Below, in pieces: positions 55,651-64,000 of a stretch of DNA of 64,000 nt. The notes below the pieces were generated by a model. That model worked only from the letters and a program-made list of their open reading frames with translations. It was not told the origin of the DNA and made no database searches. Numbering within the stretch: position 1 is the first letter of the stretch; every line of letters begins with the position of its first letter. A program made the position numbers and the translations under genes. The stretch is from Trichormus variabilis 0441. GTDB taxonomy: Bacteria; Cyanobacteriota; Cyanobacteriia; Cyanobacteriales; Nostocaceae. The stretch spans positions 3,478,001 through 3,542,000 of the forward strand of contig NZ_CP047242.1 of the NCBI RefSeq assembly GCF_009856605.1, in the 5' to 3' direction.

Positions 55651-56340
55651 CTTCTTCTCTTGTTGCCATTTTTCTAGCAAATCAGGGCGGCGATCGCTGG
55701 TTCTTTTAATCTGTTGTTCATAGCGCCATTGGGAAATGGCGGCGTGATTTCCAGATAACAAGACATCAGGGACTTTCCAGCCGCGAAAGTTTGCCGGACG
55801 GGTGTACTGGGGATAATCTAATAAACCCTCCTCAAAACTTTCCGCAGTCAAGGATTCTGTTTTGGCCACAGTTCCAGGTAACAATCGCACCACTCCGTTA
55901 ATTAATGCCATTGCCGGAATTTCTCCCCCCGTGAGGATGAAATCCCCCAAAGATACCTCACGAGTAACTAAATGTAATACCCTATCATCTACCCCTTCGT
56001 AATGCCCACAAATTACTACTAATTGCTCATAATTGCTGACCAATTCTCGTAATAGCGGCTGATCAATTGTTTGACCTTGGGGACTCATCAAAATAACTTC
56101 TCGGCGCTCTAAAATCGGCAGCGACTCTACAGCACTAAAAATCGGTTCTGGTTTCATCAACATCCCTACACCGCCACCATAAGGCTCGTCATCTACCTTG
56201 CGGTGTTTATCTGTAGTGAAATCTCTAGGATTTACCAAATTCACTTGGGCAATTTGTTTGGCAAGAGCTTTACCCAGCAGGCCGGAACTAAGAACTGAGG
56301 TAAAACAGTCAGGAAAAAGTGTAACTATATCAAAACGCAC
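55606..56340 (-). CDS. trmD: tRNA (guanine-37-N1) methyltransferase
   Basis: A 244-residue SPOUT methyltransferase that makes m1G37. MRFDIVTLFPDCF is the usual start; the SAM knot is in VICGHYEGVDDRV and LGDFILTGGEIPAMALINGVVRLLPG, and DEPYGGGVGMLMKPEP is present. The C-terminus ends QEKKPGSREQGSREQGEK, encoded by CTCCCTG-type repeats; homologues end sooner. The body is intact so the enzyme should work. Confidence 0.96.
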   Translation of the reverse strand: MRFDIVTLFPDCFTSVLSSGLLGKALAKQIAQVNLVNPRDFTTDKHRKVDDEPYGGGVGMLMKPEPIFSAVESLPILERREVILMSPQGQTIDQPLLRELVSNYEQLVVICGHYEGVDDRVLHLVTREVSLGDFILTGGEIPAMALINGVVRLLPGTVAKTESLTAESFEEGLLDYPQYTRPANFRGWKVPDVLLSGNHAAISQWRYEQQIKRTSDRRPDLLEKWQQEKKPGSREQGSREQGEK

Positions 56341-56564
56341 AGTAATTCGTATTCGAGAACACTAATCTTAGATTTGAATGACTATCAAACACAAGATGCT
56401 TATACAGGGTAAAAGTACAGATAGGCTTTCACAATAGTATCTAAAAGTACTAGAACTGTTGCTTTTTCTTGGGATCAAAAGTTTTTCTAATTACTTAATT
56501 TATGTTTAAATATTGTGACAACTACCATTTAAATAAATAATCTAACCAGGTTAACAACTTACAG

Positions 56565-56880
56565 GATGCGTCGAGCCAGCCTCAGAAAATGTGTGTAATG
56601 ACCTGCTCACTCCTATCCCAGATGGGAAAACTAATTCCTAGCGCCAGAGGGGAACCTGAACCCCAAGCACTAACGAGCCAGTCTGGAAAAAGTGGACAGG
56701 TGAAGAACAAGGCGCTGGCTTTGGGGACACGGGACATACAAATCATGAGGCTTTGTGTGTATATGTTGCAGTGTCCTCAGGAAAAAAGCAAAGTGCGAAC
56801 ATCATCAGGCTCCTAAACCTTGTTAAATTCACACGCCATTCGCCACAAGTCGGGAAACCCGTCCACAGCGATGGCTCCTA
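56565..56880 (+). ncRNA. Structured leader or RNA candidate upstream of cphB
   Basis: The segment is GC-richer than the surrounding intergenic DNA and folds well by eye. Stem 1: AGCCAGC (56574-56580) with GCTGGCT (56714-56720). Inside it, ACCTGCTCACT (56601-56611) pairs with AGTGGACAGGT (56691-56701) except for two central bases, enclosing a GGGG/CCCC hairpin (56649-56664). Then GGACAC (56725-56730) pairs with GTGTCC (56771-56776), with an inner 9-bp stem ACATACAAA/TTTGTGTGT. A third hairpin CGGG-AAA-CCCG (56851-56861) sits within GCCAT/ATGGC (56835-56875). I recognise no known family: tmRNA, RNase P RNA, SRP RNA and cobalamin riboswitch motifs are absent. A 75-codon frame here (56589-56816) looks spurious. 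Confidence 0.5.
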
Positions 56881-56903
56881 AAGTTGTTGACAGGAGAAAC
56901 ACA

Positions 56904-57767
56904 ATGCCGCAATTACAAGCTAAATCGCTGGAAATGAGGACACCCCAAGCAACTAAGACCGCCGTTCTCGTAATCGGAGGCGCAGAAGATAAAGTTCATG
57001 GACGTGAAATCCTGAGAACTTTTTTTGGACGAGCTGGTGCAAGCAAAGCCTATATTACAATTATTCCATCTGCCTCCCGCGAACCTGCAATTATTGGTGG
57101 ACGGTATATTCGCATTTTTGAAGAAATGGGTGCTGAAAAGGTCGAAATTTTAGACATCCGTGAACGAGAACAATGCGAATCTTCACAGGTAAGGGCATCC
57201 CTCGAAGCCTGTAGTGGTGTTTTCTTAACCGGAGGAGACCAACTGCGCCTGTGTGGTGTATTGTCTGATACGCCAGTAATGGAAATAATCCGACAGCGAG
57301 TGAGAGGCGGGCAACTAACTCTGGCAGGCACAAGTGCTGGGGCAGCAGTGATGGGGCATCACATGATTGCTGGCGGCGGTAGTGGTGAAACACCTAATCG
57401 TTCCCTGGTGGATATGGCAACAGGTTTGGGATTAATTCCCGAAGTGATTGTTGATCAACATTTCCACAACCGCAATCGGATGGGTCGCCTCATTAGTGCG
57501 GTCGCTGCTCACCCCGATAGACTAGGTATTGGCATTGATGAAGATACTTGTGCTGTATTTGAACGCGATGGTTGGCTCCAAGTCTTGGGTAAAGGCAGCG
57601 TCACCATTGTCGATCCCACCGAACTCACCCACACCAACGAACCCCACGTTGGCGCTAACGAACCTTTAACCGTGCATAACTTACGTCTGCATATCCTCAG
57701 TTATGGCGATCGCTTCCATCTGTACCAAAGGACTGTATTGCCTGCGGTACACCGGATCTCCAGCTGA
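56904..57767 (+). CDS. cphB: Cyanophycinase
   Basis: A 287-residue serine exopeptidase of the S51 family that releases beta-Asp-Arg dipeptides from cyanophycin. ATG 56904 is chosen because AGGAG lies eight bases upstream; an in-frame TTG at 56820 is in the structured leader. AVLVIGGAEDKVHG starts the fold, the nucleophile Ser is in LAGTSAGAAVMGHHMI, and VIVDQHFHNRNRMGRL is the conserved His-rich segment. Length matches the family. cphA follows 172 bp later in the same direction, as in the cphBA operon of Anabaena. Confidence 0.96.
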   Translation: MPQLQAKSLEMRTPQATKTAVLVIGGAEDKVHGREILRTFFGRAGASKAYITIIPSASREPAIIGGRYIRIFEEMGAEKVEILDIREREQCESSQVRASLEACSGVFLTGGDQLRLCGVLSDTPVMEIIRQRVRGGQLTLAGTSAGAAVMGHHMIAGGGSGETPNRSLVDMATGLGLIPEVIVDQHFHNRNRMGRLISAVAAHPDRLGIGIDEDTCAVFERDGWLQVLGKGSVTIVDPTELTHTNEPHVGANEPLTVHNLRLHILSYGDRFHLYQRTVLPAVHRISS

Positions 57768-57939
57768 CGGAATAGAGTACCTGAGGTTAGACTGAATTGA
57801 TCTTTAATTTATTTCCTGCTGTAGAAAAATCAGAGGAATACCATGTAAAAAGATAAAAACTGTTTTTCATGAACAGTTTAGCGATCAATTCCAGTAAGAA
57901 ACTAGAATTTTGGTTCCGAATCTCCATCTACCTATTCCC

Positions 57940-60645
57940 ATGAGAATCCTCAAGATCCAGACCTTACGCGGCCCAAACTACTGGAGCATTCGACGCCACA
58001 AACTGATCGTCATGCGCCTCGATTTGGAAACCCTTGCCGAGACGCCATCAAATGAAATCCCCGGATTTTATGAAGGATTAGTAGAGGCGCTGCCAAGTCT
58101 GGAAGGTCATTATTGCTCGCCCGGCTGTCATGGTGGTTTTTTGATGAGAGTGCGAGAAGGCACCATGATGGGTCATATCGTGGAACACGTAGCCCTAGAA
58201 CTCCAAGAATTAGCTGGAATGCACGTGGGCTTTGGTCGTACCCGTGAAACTGCCACACCTGGAATTTATCAGGTAGTAATCGAGTATTTAAACGAGGAAG
58301 CGGGACGCTATGCTGGACGAGCAGCTGTCAGGTTGTGCCAAAGCATTGTAGATCGCGGTCGATACCCCAAGGCAGAACTAGAGCAAGATATACAAGACCT
58401 GAAAGATTTATGGCGTGATGCTTCCCTGGGTCCCTCCACCGAAGCAATTGTCAAAGAAGCCGAGAAACGTGGTATCCCTTGGATGCAGCTGAGCGCACGC
58501 TTTTTGATTCAACTAGGCTATGGCGTGAATCATAAGCGGATGCAGGCCACCATGACCGATAAAACGGGTATTTTAGGCGTAGAACTAGCTTGCGATAAAG
58601 AAGCAACCAAACGCATCTTAGCCGCATCTGGTGTGCCGGTACCCAGGGGTACAGTGATTAATTTCTTGGATGATTTGGAAGAAGCCATCGAATATGTTGG
58701 CGGTTATCCGATTGTCATCAAGCCCCTAGATGGCAATCATGGACGCGGTATTACAATCGATATTAGAAGTTGGGAAGAAGCTGAAGCCGCTTACGAAGCA
58801 GCGAGACAAGTTTCCCGGTCAATCATTGTTGAGCGATATTACGTTGGGCGCGACCACAGAGTACTAGTGGTAGATGGTAAAGTCGTGGCCGTTGCCGAAC
58901 GTGTACCAGCTCATGTGATTGGTAACGGTCGCTCCACCATCGCCGAACTAATAGAGGAAATCAACCAAGACCCCAACCGTGGCGACGGACACGATAAAGT
59001 CCTCACTAAAATAGAACTAGACCGTACCAGTTACCAACTACTCGAAAGGGCAGGTTACACACTCAACAGCGTGCCACCAAAAGGCACGATTTGTTATTTA
59101 AGGGCAACCGCCAACCTGAGTACAGGTGGTACTGCTGTAGACAGGACAGACGAAATTCACCCAGAAAACATCTGGTTAGCCCAAAGAGTAGTCAAGATTA
59201 TCGGTTTGGACATCGCCGGACTCGATATCGTCACTACCGACATTAGCCGCCCCTTGAGGGAATTAGACGGTGTAATTGTCGAAGTCAACGCTGCGCCGGG
59301 CTTTAGAATGCACGTAGCTCCTAGCCAAGGCATTCCCCGCAACGTTGCCGGCGCAGTGATGGATATGCTCTTCCCCAACGAACAGTCCGGCCGCATTCCC
59401 ATCCTCAGTGTTACCGGCACTAACGGTAAAACCACCACTACCCGCCTGCTGGCACACATTTATAAGCAAACCGGAAAAGTAGTAGGCTATACAACTACTG
59501 ATGGAACATATATCGGTGATTACTTAGTTGAATCTGGTGATAACACTGGGCCTCAAAGCGCTCACGTCATCTTACAAGACCCAACCGTCGAGGTTGCAGT
59601 TTTGGAAACAGCCCGTGGCGGTATTTTGCGCTCTGGCTTAGGCTTTGAGTCTGCTAATGTGGGTGTGGTGTTAAATGTGGCGGCAGATCACTTAGGAATT
59701 GGTGACATTGACACTATTGATCAGTTGGCTAACCTGAAAAGCGTGGTGGCGGAATCTGTGTATCCTGATGGCTATGCAGTACTCAACGCCGACGATCGCC
59801 GCGTTGCTGCAATGGCAGAAAAAACCAAAGCCAATATCGCTTACTTCACCATGAATCCCGACTCGGAACTGGTGCGGAAACATATCCAGAAGGGCGGAGT
59901 TGCAGCAGTCTATGAAAATGGCTATCTGTCAATCGTCAAAGGCGATTGGACACACCGCATCGAAAGGGCAGAACAAATCCCCTTGACAATGGGTGGACGC
60001 GCACCATTTATGATCGCTAACGCCTTAGCCGCGAGTTTGGCAGCTTTTGTACAGAACGTCTCCATTGAGCAAATTCGTGCTGGCTTAAGAACCTTCCGGG
60101 CTTCCGTGAGTCAAACCCCAGGACGGATGAACTTATTCAATTTGGGCAACTACCACGCCTTAGTTGACTATGCTCACAACCCAGCTAGTTACGAAGCTGT
60201 AGGCGCATTTGTACGTAACTGGACAAGTGGACAACGTATTGGTGTAGTCGGTGGGCCTGGCGATCGCCGGGACGAAGATTTTGTCACCTTAGGCAAACTA
60301 GCCGCCGAGATTTTTGATTACATCATTGTCAAAGAAGACGACGATACTAGAGGTAGACCAAGGGGTTCAGCCTCTGCATTGATAACCAAAGGCATCACCC
60401 AAGTTAAGCCAGATGCTCGTTATGAGTCCATTCTGGATGAAACACAAGCAATTAACAAGGGCTTGGATATGGCTCCCGCGAACGGTTTGGTGGTCATCCT
60501 ACCGGAAAGCGTTAGCCGTGCTATTAAGTTAATTAAACTGCGTGGATTAGTCAAAGAGGAGATACAGCAACAAAATCCCTCGACAACCGTTATAGATAAC
60601 CAAAATGGCGTAGCATCTTCTTCTGTAATTAATACTTTGCTGTAG
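57940..60645 (+). CDS. cphA: Cyanophycin synthetase
   Basis: A 901-residue enzyme starting at ATG 57940 (MRILKIQTLRGPNYWSIRRH), the conserved start; a GTG/TTG start at 57910 would add ten residues. It makes the multi-L-arginyl-poly-L-aspartate storage polymer without ribosomes. An N-terminal domain (to about 160) is followed by an ATP-grasp domain that adds Asp (YPIVIKPLDGNHGRGITIDI, EVNAAPGFRMHVAPS) and a Mur-ligase domain that adds Arg (P-loop SVTGTNGKTTTTRLLAHI, GTYIGDYLVESGDNTGP, VDYAHNPASYEAVG). All key motifs are intact. The polymer is degraded by CphB and the isoaspartyl peptidase coded in this window. Confidence 0.97.
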   Translation: MRILKIQTLRGPNYWSIRRHKLIVMRLDLETLAETPSNEIPGFYEGLVEALPSLEGHYCSPGCHGGFLMRVREGTMMGHIVEHVALELQELAGMHVGFGRTRETATPGIYQVVIEYLNEEAGRYAGRAAVRLCQSIVDRGRYPKAELEQDIQDLKDLWRDASLGPSTEAIVKEAEKRGIPWMQLSARFLIQLGYGVNHKRMQATMTDKTGILGVELACDKEATKRILAASGVPVPRGTVINFLDDLEEAIEYVGGYPIVIKPLDGNHGRGITIDIRSWEEAEAAYEAARQVSRSIIVERYYVGRDHRVLVVDGKVVAVAERVPAHVIGNGRSTIAELIEEINQDPNRGDGHDKVLTKIELDRTSYQLLERAGYTLNSVPPKGTICYLRATANLSTGGTAVDRTDEIHPENIWLAQRVVKIIGLDIAGLDIVTTDISRPLRELDGVIVEVNAAPGFRMHVAPSQGIPRNVAGAVMDMLFPNEQSGRIPILSVTGTNGKTTTTRLLAHIYKQTGKVVGYTTTDGTYIGDYLVESGDNTGPQSAHVILQDPTVEVAVLETARGGILRSGLGFESANVGVVLNVAADHLGIGDIDTIDQLANLKSVVAESVYPDGYAVLNADDRRVAAMAEKTKANIAYFTMNPDSELVRKHIQKGGVAAVYENGYLSIVKGDWTHRIERAEQIPLTMGGRAPFMIANALAASLAAFVQNVSIEQIRAGLRTFRASVSQTPGRMNLFNLGNYHALVDYAHNPASYEAVGAFVRNWTSGQRIGVVGGPGDRRDEDFVTLGKLAAEIFDYIIVKEDDDTRGRPRGSASALITKGITQVKPDARYESILDETQAINKGLDMAPANGLVVILPESVSRAIKLIKLRGLVKEEIQQQNPSTTVIDNQNGVASSSVINTLL

Positions 60646-60715
60646 TCGATAGTAGAGATGTGGTCATTCCCATCTCCACTATTGACCGTTGCTGAATCTT
60701 CTTAATTGGAATTTC

Positions 60716-60886
60716 TTATTTTTCTTCTTCCGGGTTGGTATCCTCACTAGGAGTTTTCAACTCCTCTTTAAAACCTCTCAAGGTTTTACCTAGTGCGCTT
60801 CCCAGTTCGGGAATTTTTTTTGGGCCGAATATGACAACGGCCACGACGACAATGATTGCGATTTCCGGCCATCCTAGTCCAAACAT
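60716..60886 (-). CDS. tatA: Twin-arginine translocase subunit TatA/TatE
   Basis: A 56-residue protein: MFGLGWPEIAIIVVVAVVIF is the transmembrane helix with the family start, then GPKKIPELGSALGKTLRGFKEELK is the amphipathic helix, and the acidic tail is PEEEK. It forms the pore of the Tat exporter for folded proteins. A Shine-Dalgarno GGAGG lies about 8 bases before the ATG. Convergent with cphA. Confidence 0.95.
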   Translation of the reverse strand: MFGLGWPEIAIIVVVAVVIFGPKKIPELGSALGKTLRGFKEELKTPSEDTNPEEEK

Positions 60887-61088
60887 AATTATTATTCCTC
60901 CTTAATTAACTATAAAGCTAAGGCTGAAACTCTTGAGATTGCTTTGGAGAGATTGAGTTTGCAGTGGAAAAGGCGATGGCGTTCCGCAAAATCCTTGCGT
61001 AAGTCCTATATTTTCACAGTTGATATGGATTCTAGAGACATAGAAATTTATGCAATCGGAGCGAGAGGGGATGTTTATAAATAGAGAT
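60887..61088. other. Spacer with lone TGCGTAAGTCCTA end
   Basis: 202 bp. It contains TTGCGTAAGTCCTATATT at 60995-61012, the same 13 bases as the terminal repeat of the MITE-like element at 41708-41842 but without a matching second end. Otherwise only the kinase 3' side. Confidence 0.6.
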
Positions 61089-62480
61089 TCATTCTCGCTG
61101 GATGGGGATATTTAACCAATCGCTTAATTCTTGGGCTAGCCATTCTAGTTCTGTTTCTGATTGAATGGCTGTGTTAGTTCCCAGTTGATATTTCTGCACT
61201 CCAGCCCAAATCTCTAATTGTGCTGGTACTTGAGTTTTAGCACCTTCAGAATCTTTTGTTAAATGTCTGGATATGTAAACTAATTTGGTAATACTTTCTT
61301 TTGATGCAGGGCGAGGACGATGGAATTTCCAACCAAATAATTCATGGGTGAAAGTAATTTGTTCTCTATTCAAGCGTAGCCGATTACGCCCCAATAGACT
61401 GAGGAGAAAAGTGGAAGCCATAAAATAGCCAGCACCCCAAAAAGGCAGGGAAAATAAAGCAAAGGGGATGTTTACTGGGAAAGGCGCTGAGAGTGCGCCT
61501 ATTGTCCAAAATAAGATGAAAGAATTCCAGGCGATCGCAAATAGTCCCATAAATACCATCGATGGCTGAAAACCAACGGGGGGAATCAATATTTCTAGAG
61601 AATCTGCATCTTTAGTTAGTTGAATTTTGCTCCACTTTGGTTTACCAATAACTAACTGACTATGAGTGAGAAGATGTGAACTTTCTAATGCTTTGAGCGC
61701 TTGCTGTGCTGAACTGAAGCGTCTTTCTACACTGGGTTCAGTCATCGTCTTTAACCAAGCCGTCAAACCCGGACTGAGGTTAGCTACTGACTCAAATTGG
61801 ATACGAAAATCTTTTTGGGGTAAATCTGCTGGGTGAGTACCTGTTACCAAATAAATTAATGTTGCCCCTAAACTATAAAGGTCAGACGCTGTGACTGTAC
61901 GTCCACCAAATTGTTCTGGGGGCATATATCCATAGGTTCCTACTACAGTCCTTGTCCCACCTTCTGTACCCAAAGCCGTCTGTACAGAACCAAAATCTAC
62001 TAGATACACTTGACCGACATGATTACCAGAACGCTCTCCTAACAAAATATTGCTAGGCTTAATATCACGGTGAATAACAGGCGGATACAACCCATGTAGA
62101 TATATGAGAATCTCTAAAATTGCTGTGGCTATTTGTTTAATATCAGATTCACTAAAACTACGCCCAGATTGTAAGTATTGCTCTAAAGTTTGGGCTGAGA
62201 TATAACTCTGTACAAGGGCAAACCCTTTGATAGTAGGGGAATTTACCTCAAAATAGTCCAAATATTGCGGAATATGGGGATGAGATAAAGACTTGAGAGT
62301 TTCAGCTTCACGCTCAAACAGCTTGAGATCATCCCACTCAAAGTCACTGCTAAAAGCCAGCAGCTTGACAATTACTAATTCACCAGTGACAACATTTTTA
62401 GCGAGTAATGTCCGCCGTCCTGCTTTTTTTCCTAATAGCTGTTGAATCTCGTAGCGAGTGTTGAAAATTTCTCCAAGCAT
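61089..62480 (-). CDS. Serine/threonine protein kinase with membrane segments
   Basis: A 463-residue kinase (from ATG 62480; two codons earlier is another ATG). Hanks motifs: LLGKKAGRRTLLAKN (glycine loop weakly kept), VIVKLLAF (Lys), VIHRDIKPSNILLG (catalytic loop), VYLVDFGSVQT (DFG) and YMPPEQFGGRTVTASDLYSLGATL. After the kinase domain (about 270) come two hydrophobic segments (PSMVFMGLFAIAWNSFILFWTIGAL; PFALFSLPFWGAGYFMASTFLLSLLG) and a C-terminal PH-like domain. The glycine-rich loop is poor in glycine, as in some cyanobacterial kinases. Divergent from cbiT. Confidence 0.9.
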   Translation of the reverse strand: MLGEIFNTRYEIQQLLGKKAGRRTLLAKNVVTGELVIVKLLAFSSDFEWDDLKLFEREAETLKSLSHPHIPQYLDYFEVNSPTIKGFALVQSYISAQTLEQYLQSGRSFSESDIKQIATAILEILIYLHGLYPPVIHRDIKPSNILLGERSGNHVGQVYLVDFGSVQTALGTEGGTRTVVGTYGYMPPEQFGGRTVTASDLYSLGATLIYLVTGTHPADLPQKDFRIQFESVANLSPGLTAWLKTMTEPSVERRFSSAQQALKALESSHLLTHSQLVIGKPKWSKIQLTKDADSLEILIPPVGFQPSMVFMGLFAIAWNSFILFWTIGALSAPFPVNIPFALFSLPFWGAGYFMASTFLLSLLGRNRLRLNREQITFTHELFGWKFHRPRPASKESITKLVYISRHLTKDSEGAKTQVPAQLEIWAGVQKYQLGTNTAIQSETELEWLAQELSDWLNIPIQRE

Positions 62481-62556
62481 AATCATTGCTTATAACGCTA
62501 CGTTTATAACTTGCCAAATTAAACAAACTAATACCCCTAATATATTGTATTGTTCT

Positions 62557-63159
62557 ATGCCTTCCCAACTTTGGCCTTATGTTACCCCTGGTATCCCCGA
62601 TGAATTCTTCGAGCATTTGCCGGGAATCCCCCTCACTCAGCGAGAAATTAGACTGTTGTTAATTTCTCAGCTACGTTTAGAACCTGACTCGGTTTTATGG
62701 GATATTGGGGCAGGGACAGGTACAATTCCTGTCGAAGTGGGGCTACTATGTCCAAAAGGACAGATTATTGCTGTGGAACGAGACGAAGAAGTCGCAAATT
62801 TAATTAAACGCAATTGCGATCGCTTTGATGTGAAAAATGTAGAAATAGTGGAAGGTAGCGCCCCCGAATGTCTACATAATATTAAAACTGCTCCTCATCG
62901 TGTCTGTATTGAGGGAGGAAGACCGATTCAAGAGATTTTACAAGCAGTCTGGCAATATTTACCATCATCAGGCAGAGTTATCGCCACAGCCTCTAACCTC
63001 GAAAGCTTGTATGCTATTTCTCAGAGCTTTTCTCAATTACAAGCGAGAAACATTGAAGTTGTTCAGTCCGCCGTCAATCGCTTAGAAACACGAGGATTTT
63101 CTCAAACCTTTGCCGCAGTTGATCCCATTTTTATCCTCAGTGGTGAGAAACTAGACTAG
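62557..63159 (+). CDS. cbiT: Precorrin-6Y/8 decarboxylating C15-methyltransferase, CbiT type
   Basis: A 200-residue SAM methyltransferase starting at ATG 62557 (MPSQLWPYVTPGIPDEFFEH); an upstream in-frame start at 62458 would overlap the kinase gene. GIPLTQREIRLLLISQLRL is the CbiT family start, LWDIGAGTGTIPVEVGLL is the SAM-binding motif. CbiT methylates C15 and decarboxylates the C12 side chain in cobalamin synthesis. The CbiE half is not fused here. The other two cobalamin genes lie 60 kb away at the left end. Confidence 0.93.
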   Translation: MPSQLWPYVTPGIPDEFFEHLPGIPLTQREIRLLLISQLRLEPDSVLWDIGAGTGTIPVEVGLLCPKGQIIAVERDEEVANLIKRNCDRFDVKNVEIVEGSAPECLHNIKTAPHRVCIEGGRPIQEILQAVWQYLPSSGRVIATASNLESLYAISQSFSQLQARNIEVVQSAVNRLETRGFSQTFAAVDPIFILSGEKLD

Positions 63160-63290
63160 GGACTGGGGACTAGGAAGAGTAGATGAGAATGGAGAGTAGG
63201 GGGAGCAAAAGAGAAAACAAACCCCCAGTACCCAATCCCCAGTACCCAATCCCCATTACCCCTTATCCCCAGTACCCAACCCCGAATACT
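63160..63290. repeat. GGGGACTAGG / CCCAGTACCCAAT repeats before cdsA
   Basis: GGGACTGGGGACTAGGAAG is followed by four or so CCAGTACCCAATCC units. The arrays separate cbiT from cdsA. Confidence 0.8.
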
Positions 63291-63293
63291 TCT

Positions 63294-64000
63294 ATGCCTT
63301 GGTCTCGGATTATTAGTGGAATTGTTGCGATCGCCCTTGCTTTAGTTGCTGTCCTGTTGGGGGGTTGGTATTTCACCATCATGCTGGCGATTGTTGTTTT
63401 CTTAGGACAACAGGAATATTTTGATTTAGTTCGCACTAGAGGTATTTTGCCAGCTGCGAAAACCACTTTATTCCTTAGTCAAGTTTTACTAGTTACTTGT
63501 ACTGTGGACAGCAATTTAGTTGATGCTGTCATGCCTATTGCAGGTACATTTATTTGCTTTTATTTACTATTTCAACCGAAAATGGCCACAATCGCCGATG
63601 TTTCGGCATCGATTATGGGGCTTTTTTATGTCGGGTACTTACCGAGTTATTGGGTGCGGTTGCGTTCAATTGGTACCACAGCCATCAGTAATTTACCTTT
63701 AGGGGGCTACTGGCCAGGAAGTTTGACAGATATTCTTGAAGAAAGAAATTTTGCCTCTCTACCCCAAGGTTTGAAAATCACAGTGCTGACATTTCTGTGC
63801 ATCTGGGCAGCAGACATTGGTGCATATACTATTGGTAAATTCTTCGGCAAAACTCGTCTGTCTGATATCAGCCCGAAAAAAACAGTGGAAGGTGCTGTTT
63901 TTGGGATCAGTGCTAGTTTAGCAGTAGCTCTGGCTGGCGCTTACTACCTTCACTTACCCAAATTTCTTTTGACTGGAACAATTTTAGGCTTACTAATTGG
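63294..64000 (+). CDS. cdsA: Phosphatidate cytidylyltransferase (partial, runs off window)
   Basis: At least 235 codons from ATG 63294 (MPWSRIISGIVAIALALVAV) with no stop before the end of the window. Multiple hydrophobic segments alternate with short loops. WAADIGAYTIGKFFGKTRL and ISPKKTVEGAVFG are the CDP-diglyceride synthetase signature (SPKKTxEG). The enzyme makes CDP-diacylglycerol from phosphatidate and CTP for phospholipids, especially phosphatidylglycerol needed by photosystems. The C-terminal end is outside the window. Confidence 0.93.
   Translation, partial: MPWSRIISGIVAIALALVAVLLGGWYFTIMLAIVVFLGQQEYFDLVRTRGILPAAKTTLFLSQVLLVTCTVDSNLVDAVMPIAGTFICFYLLFQPKMATIADVSASIMGLFYVGYLPSYWVRLRSIGTTAISNLPLGGYWPGSLTDILEERNFASLPQGLKITVLTFLCIWAADIGAYTIGKFFGKTRLSDISPKKTVEGAVFGISASLAVALAGAYYLHLPKFLLTGTILGLLI

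Noticed and set aside
56589..56816. 75-codon plus-strand frame upstream of cphB
   Set aside because: It lies within paired regions of the proposed structured leader and has no family likeness.
56565..56880. Known RNA identities (tmRNA, RNase P RNA, SRP RNA, 6S RNA)
   Set aside because: None of the hallmark conserved sequences of tmRNA, RNase P RNA or SRP RNA is present, and the branched fold is unlike the long rod of 6S RNA.

Overview
The window is chromosomal DNA from a filamentous, heterocyst-type cyanobacterium of the Nostoc/Anabaena group. This rests on: an HU protein that looks identical to my memory of Anabaena HanA; a cyanophycin gene pair (cphB-cphA) with an isoaspartyl peptidase gene about 44 kb away; the flavodiiron pair Flv3/Flv1; many HIP1 octamers (GCGATCGC); and the heptanucleotide tandem repeats typical of these genomes. 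The gene order (hanA, iaaA, hemE, flv3, flv1, cphB, cphA) matches what I recall of Anabaena sp. PCC 7120, in reverse orientation. I cannot tell that strain from a close relative without a search.

Layout. 0-3.5 kb: cobalamin genes (threonine-phosphate decarboxylase, CbiA) around the HU gene. 3.6-7.7 kb: a secreted GHL10 glycosidase-like protein that carries a pepsin-like domain, a SHOCT protein and a rhomboid protease. 7.7-12.5 kb: an accessory patch with a plasmid-type replication protein (CyRepA1 family), long noncoding stretches and a collapsed penicillin-acylase pseudogene. 12.5-24 kb: DUF2256 protein, isoaspartyl peptidase, GlmU, an HD-GYP response regulator, an MnmC-like methyltransferase, a sulfurtransferase, a divergent FecR/outer-membrane-barrel pair and a large membrane-anchored protein. 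24.5-33.5 kb: a SucC/SucD-like pair with altered catalytic residues, aspartoacylase, oligopeptidase B, HemE and an epimerase. 33.5-36.8 kb: Uma2 nuclease, then a compact persulfide/sulfur-handling operon (persulfide dioxygenase-like, rhodanese, TauE exporter) divergent from an ArsR-type regulator. 37-44.5 kb: radical SAM protein, MsrB, site-2 protease, Nudix hydrolase, a MITE-like element, alpha/beta hydrolase, an unusual FabI-like SDR and CoaX. 44.6-48.7 kb: Flv3 and Flv1. 48.8-56.3 kb: a secreted protein, a small basic protein, then a minus-strand run argH, small membrane protein, larB, ABC solute-binding protein, ispF, trmD. 56.5-60.6 kb: a structured leader, then cphB and cphA. 60.7-64 kb: tatA, a Ser/Thr kinase, cbiT, and cdsA running off the end.

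How genes work together. CphA makes cyanophycin, CphB cuts it to beta-Asp-Arg, and the isoaspartyl peptidase finishes the job. CobD/CobC-type decarboxylase, CbiA and CbiT serve cobalamin synthesis. Flv1/Flv3 act as an electron outlet from photosystem I to oxygen. The ArsR-controlled cluster probably detoxifies or redistributes sulfane sulfur.

Most notable: the GHL10-pepsin fusion; the SucCD-like pair lacking the phosphohistidine and its partner Glu; the persulfide regulon with a near-perfect operator palindrome; a 135-bp MITE-like element with a 5-bp target duplication; the folded leader before cphB; a chromosomal plasmid replication protein next to a decayed gene; and C/G-rich repeats that have entered the coding sequences of CbiA, CoaX and TrmD in frame.
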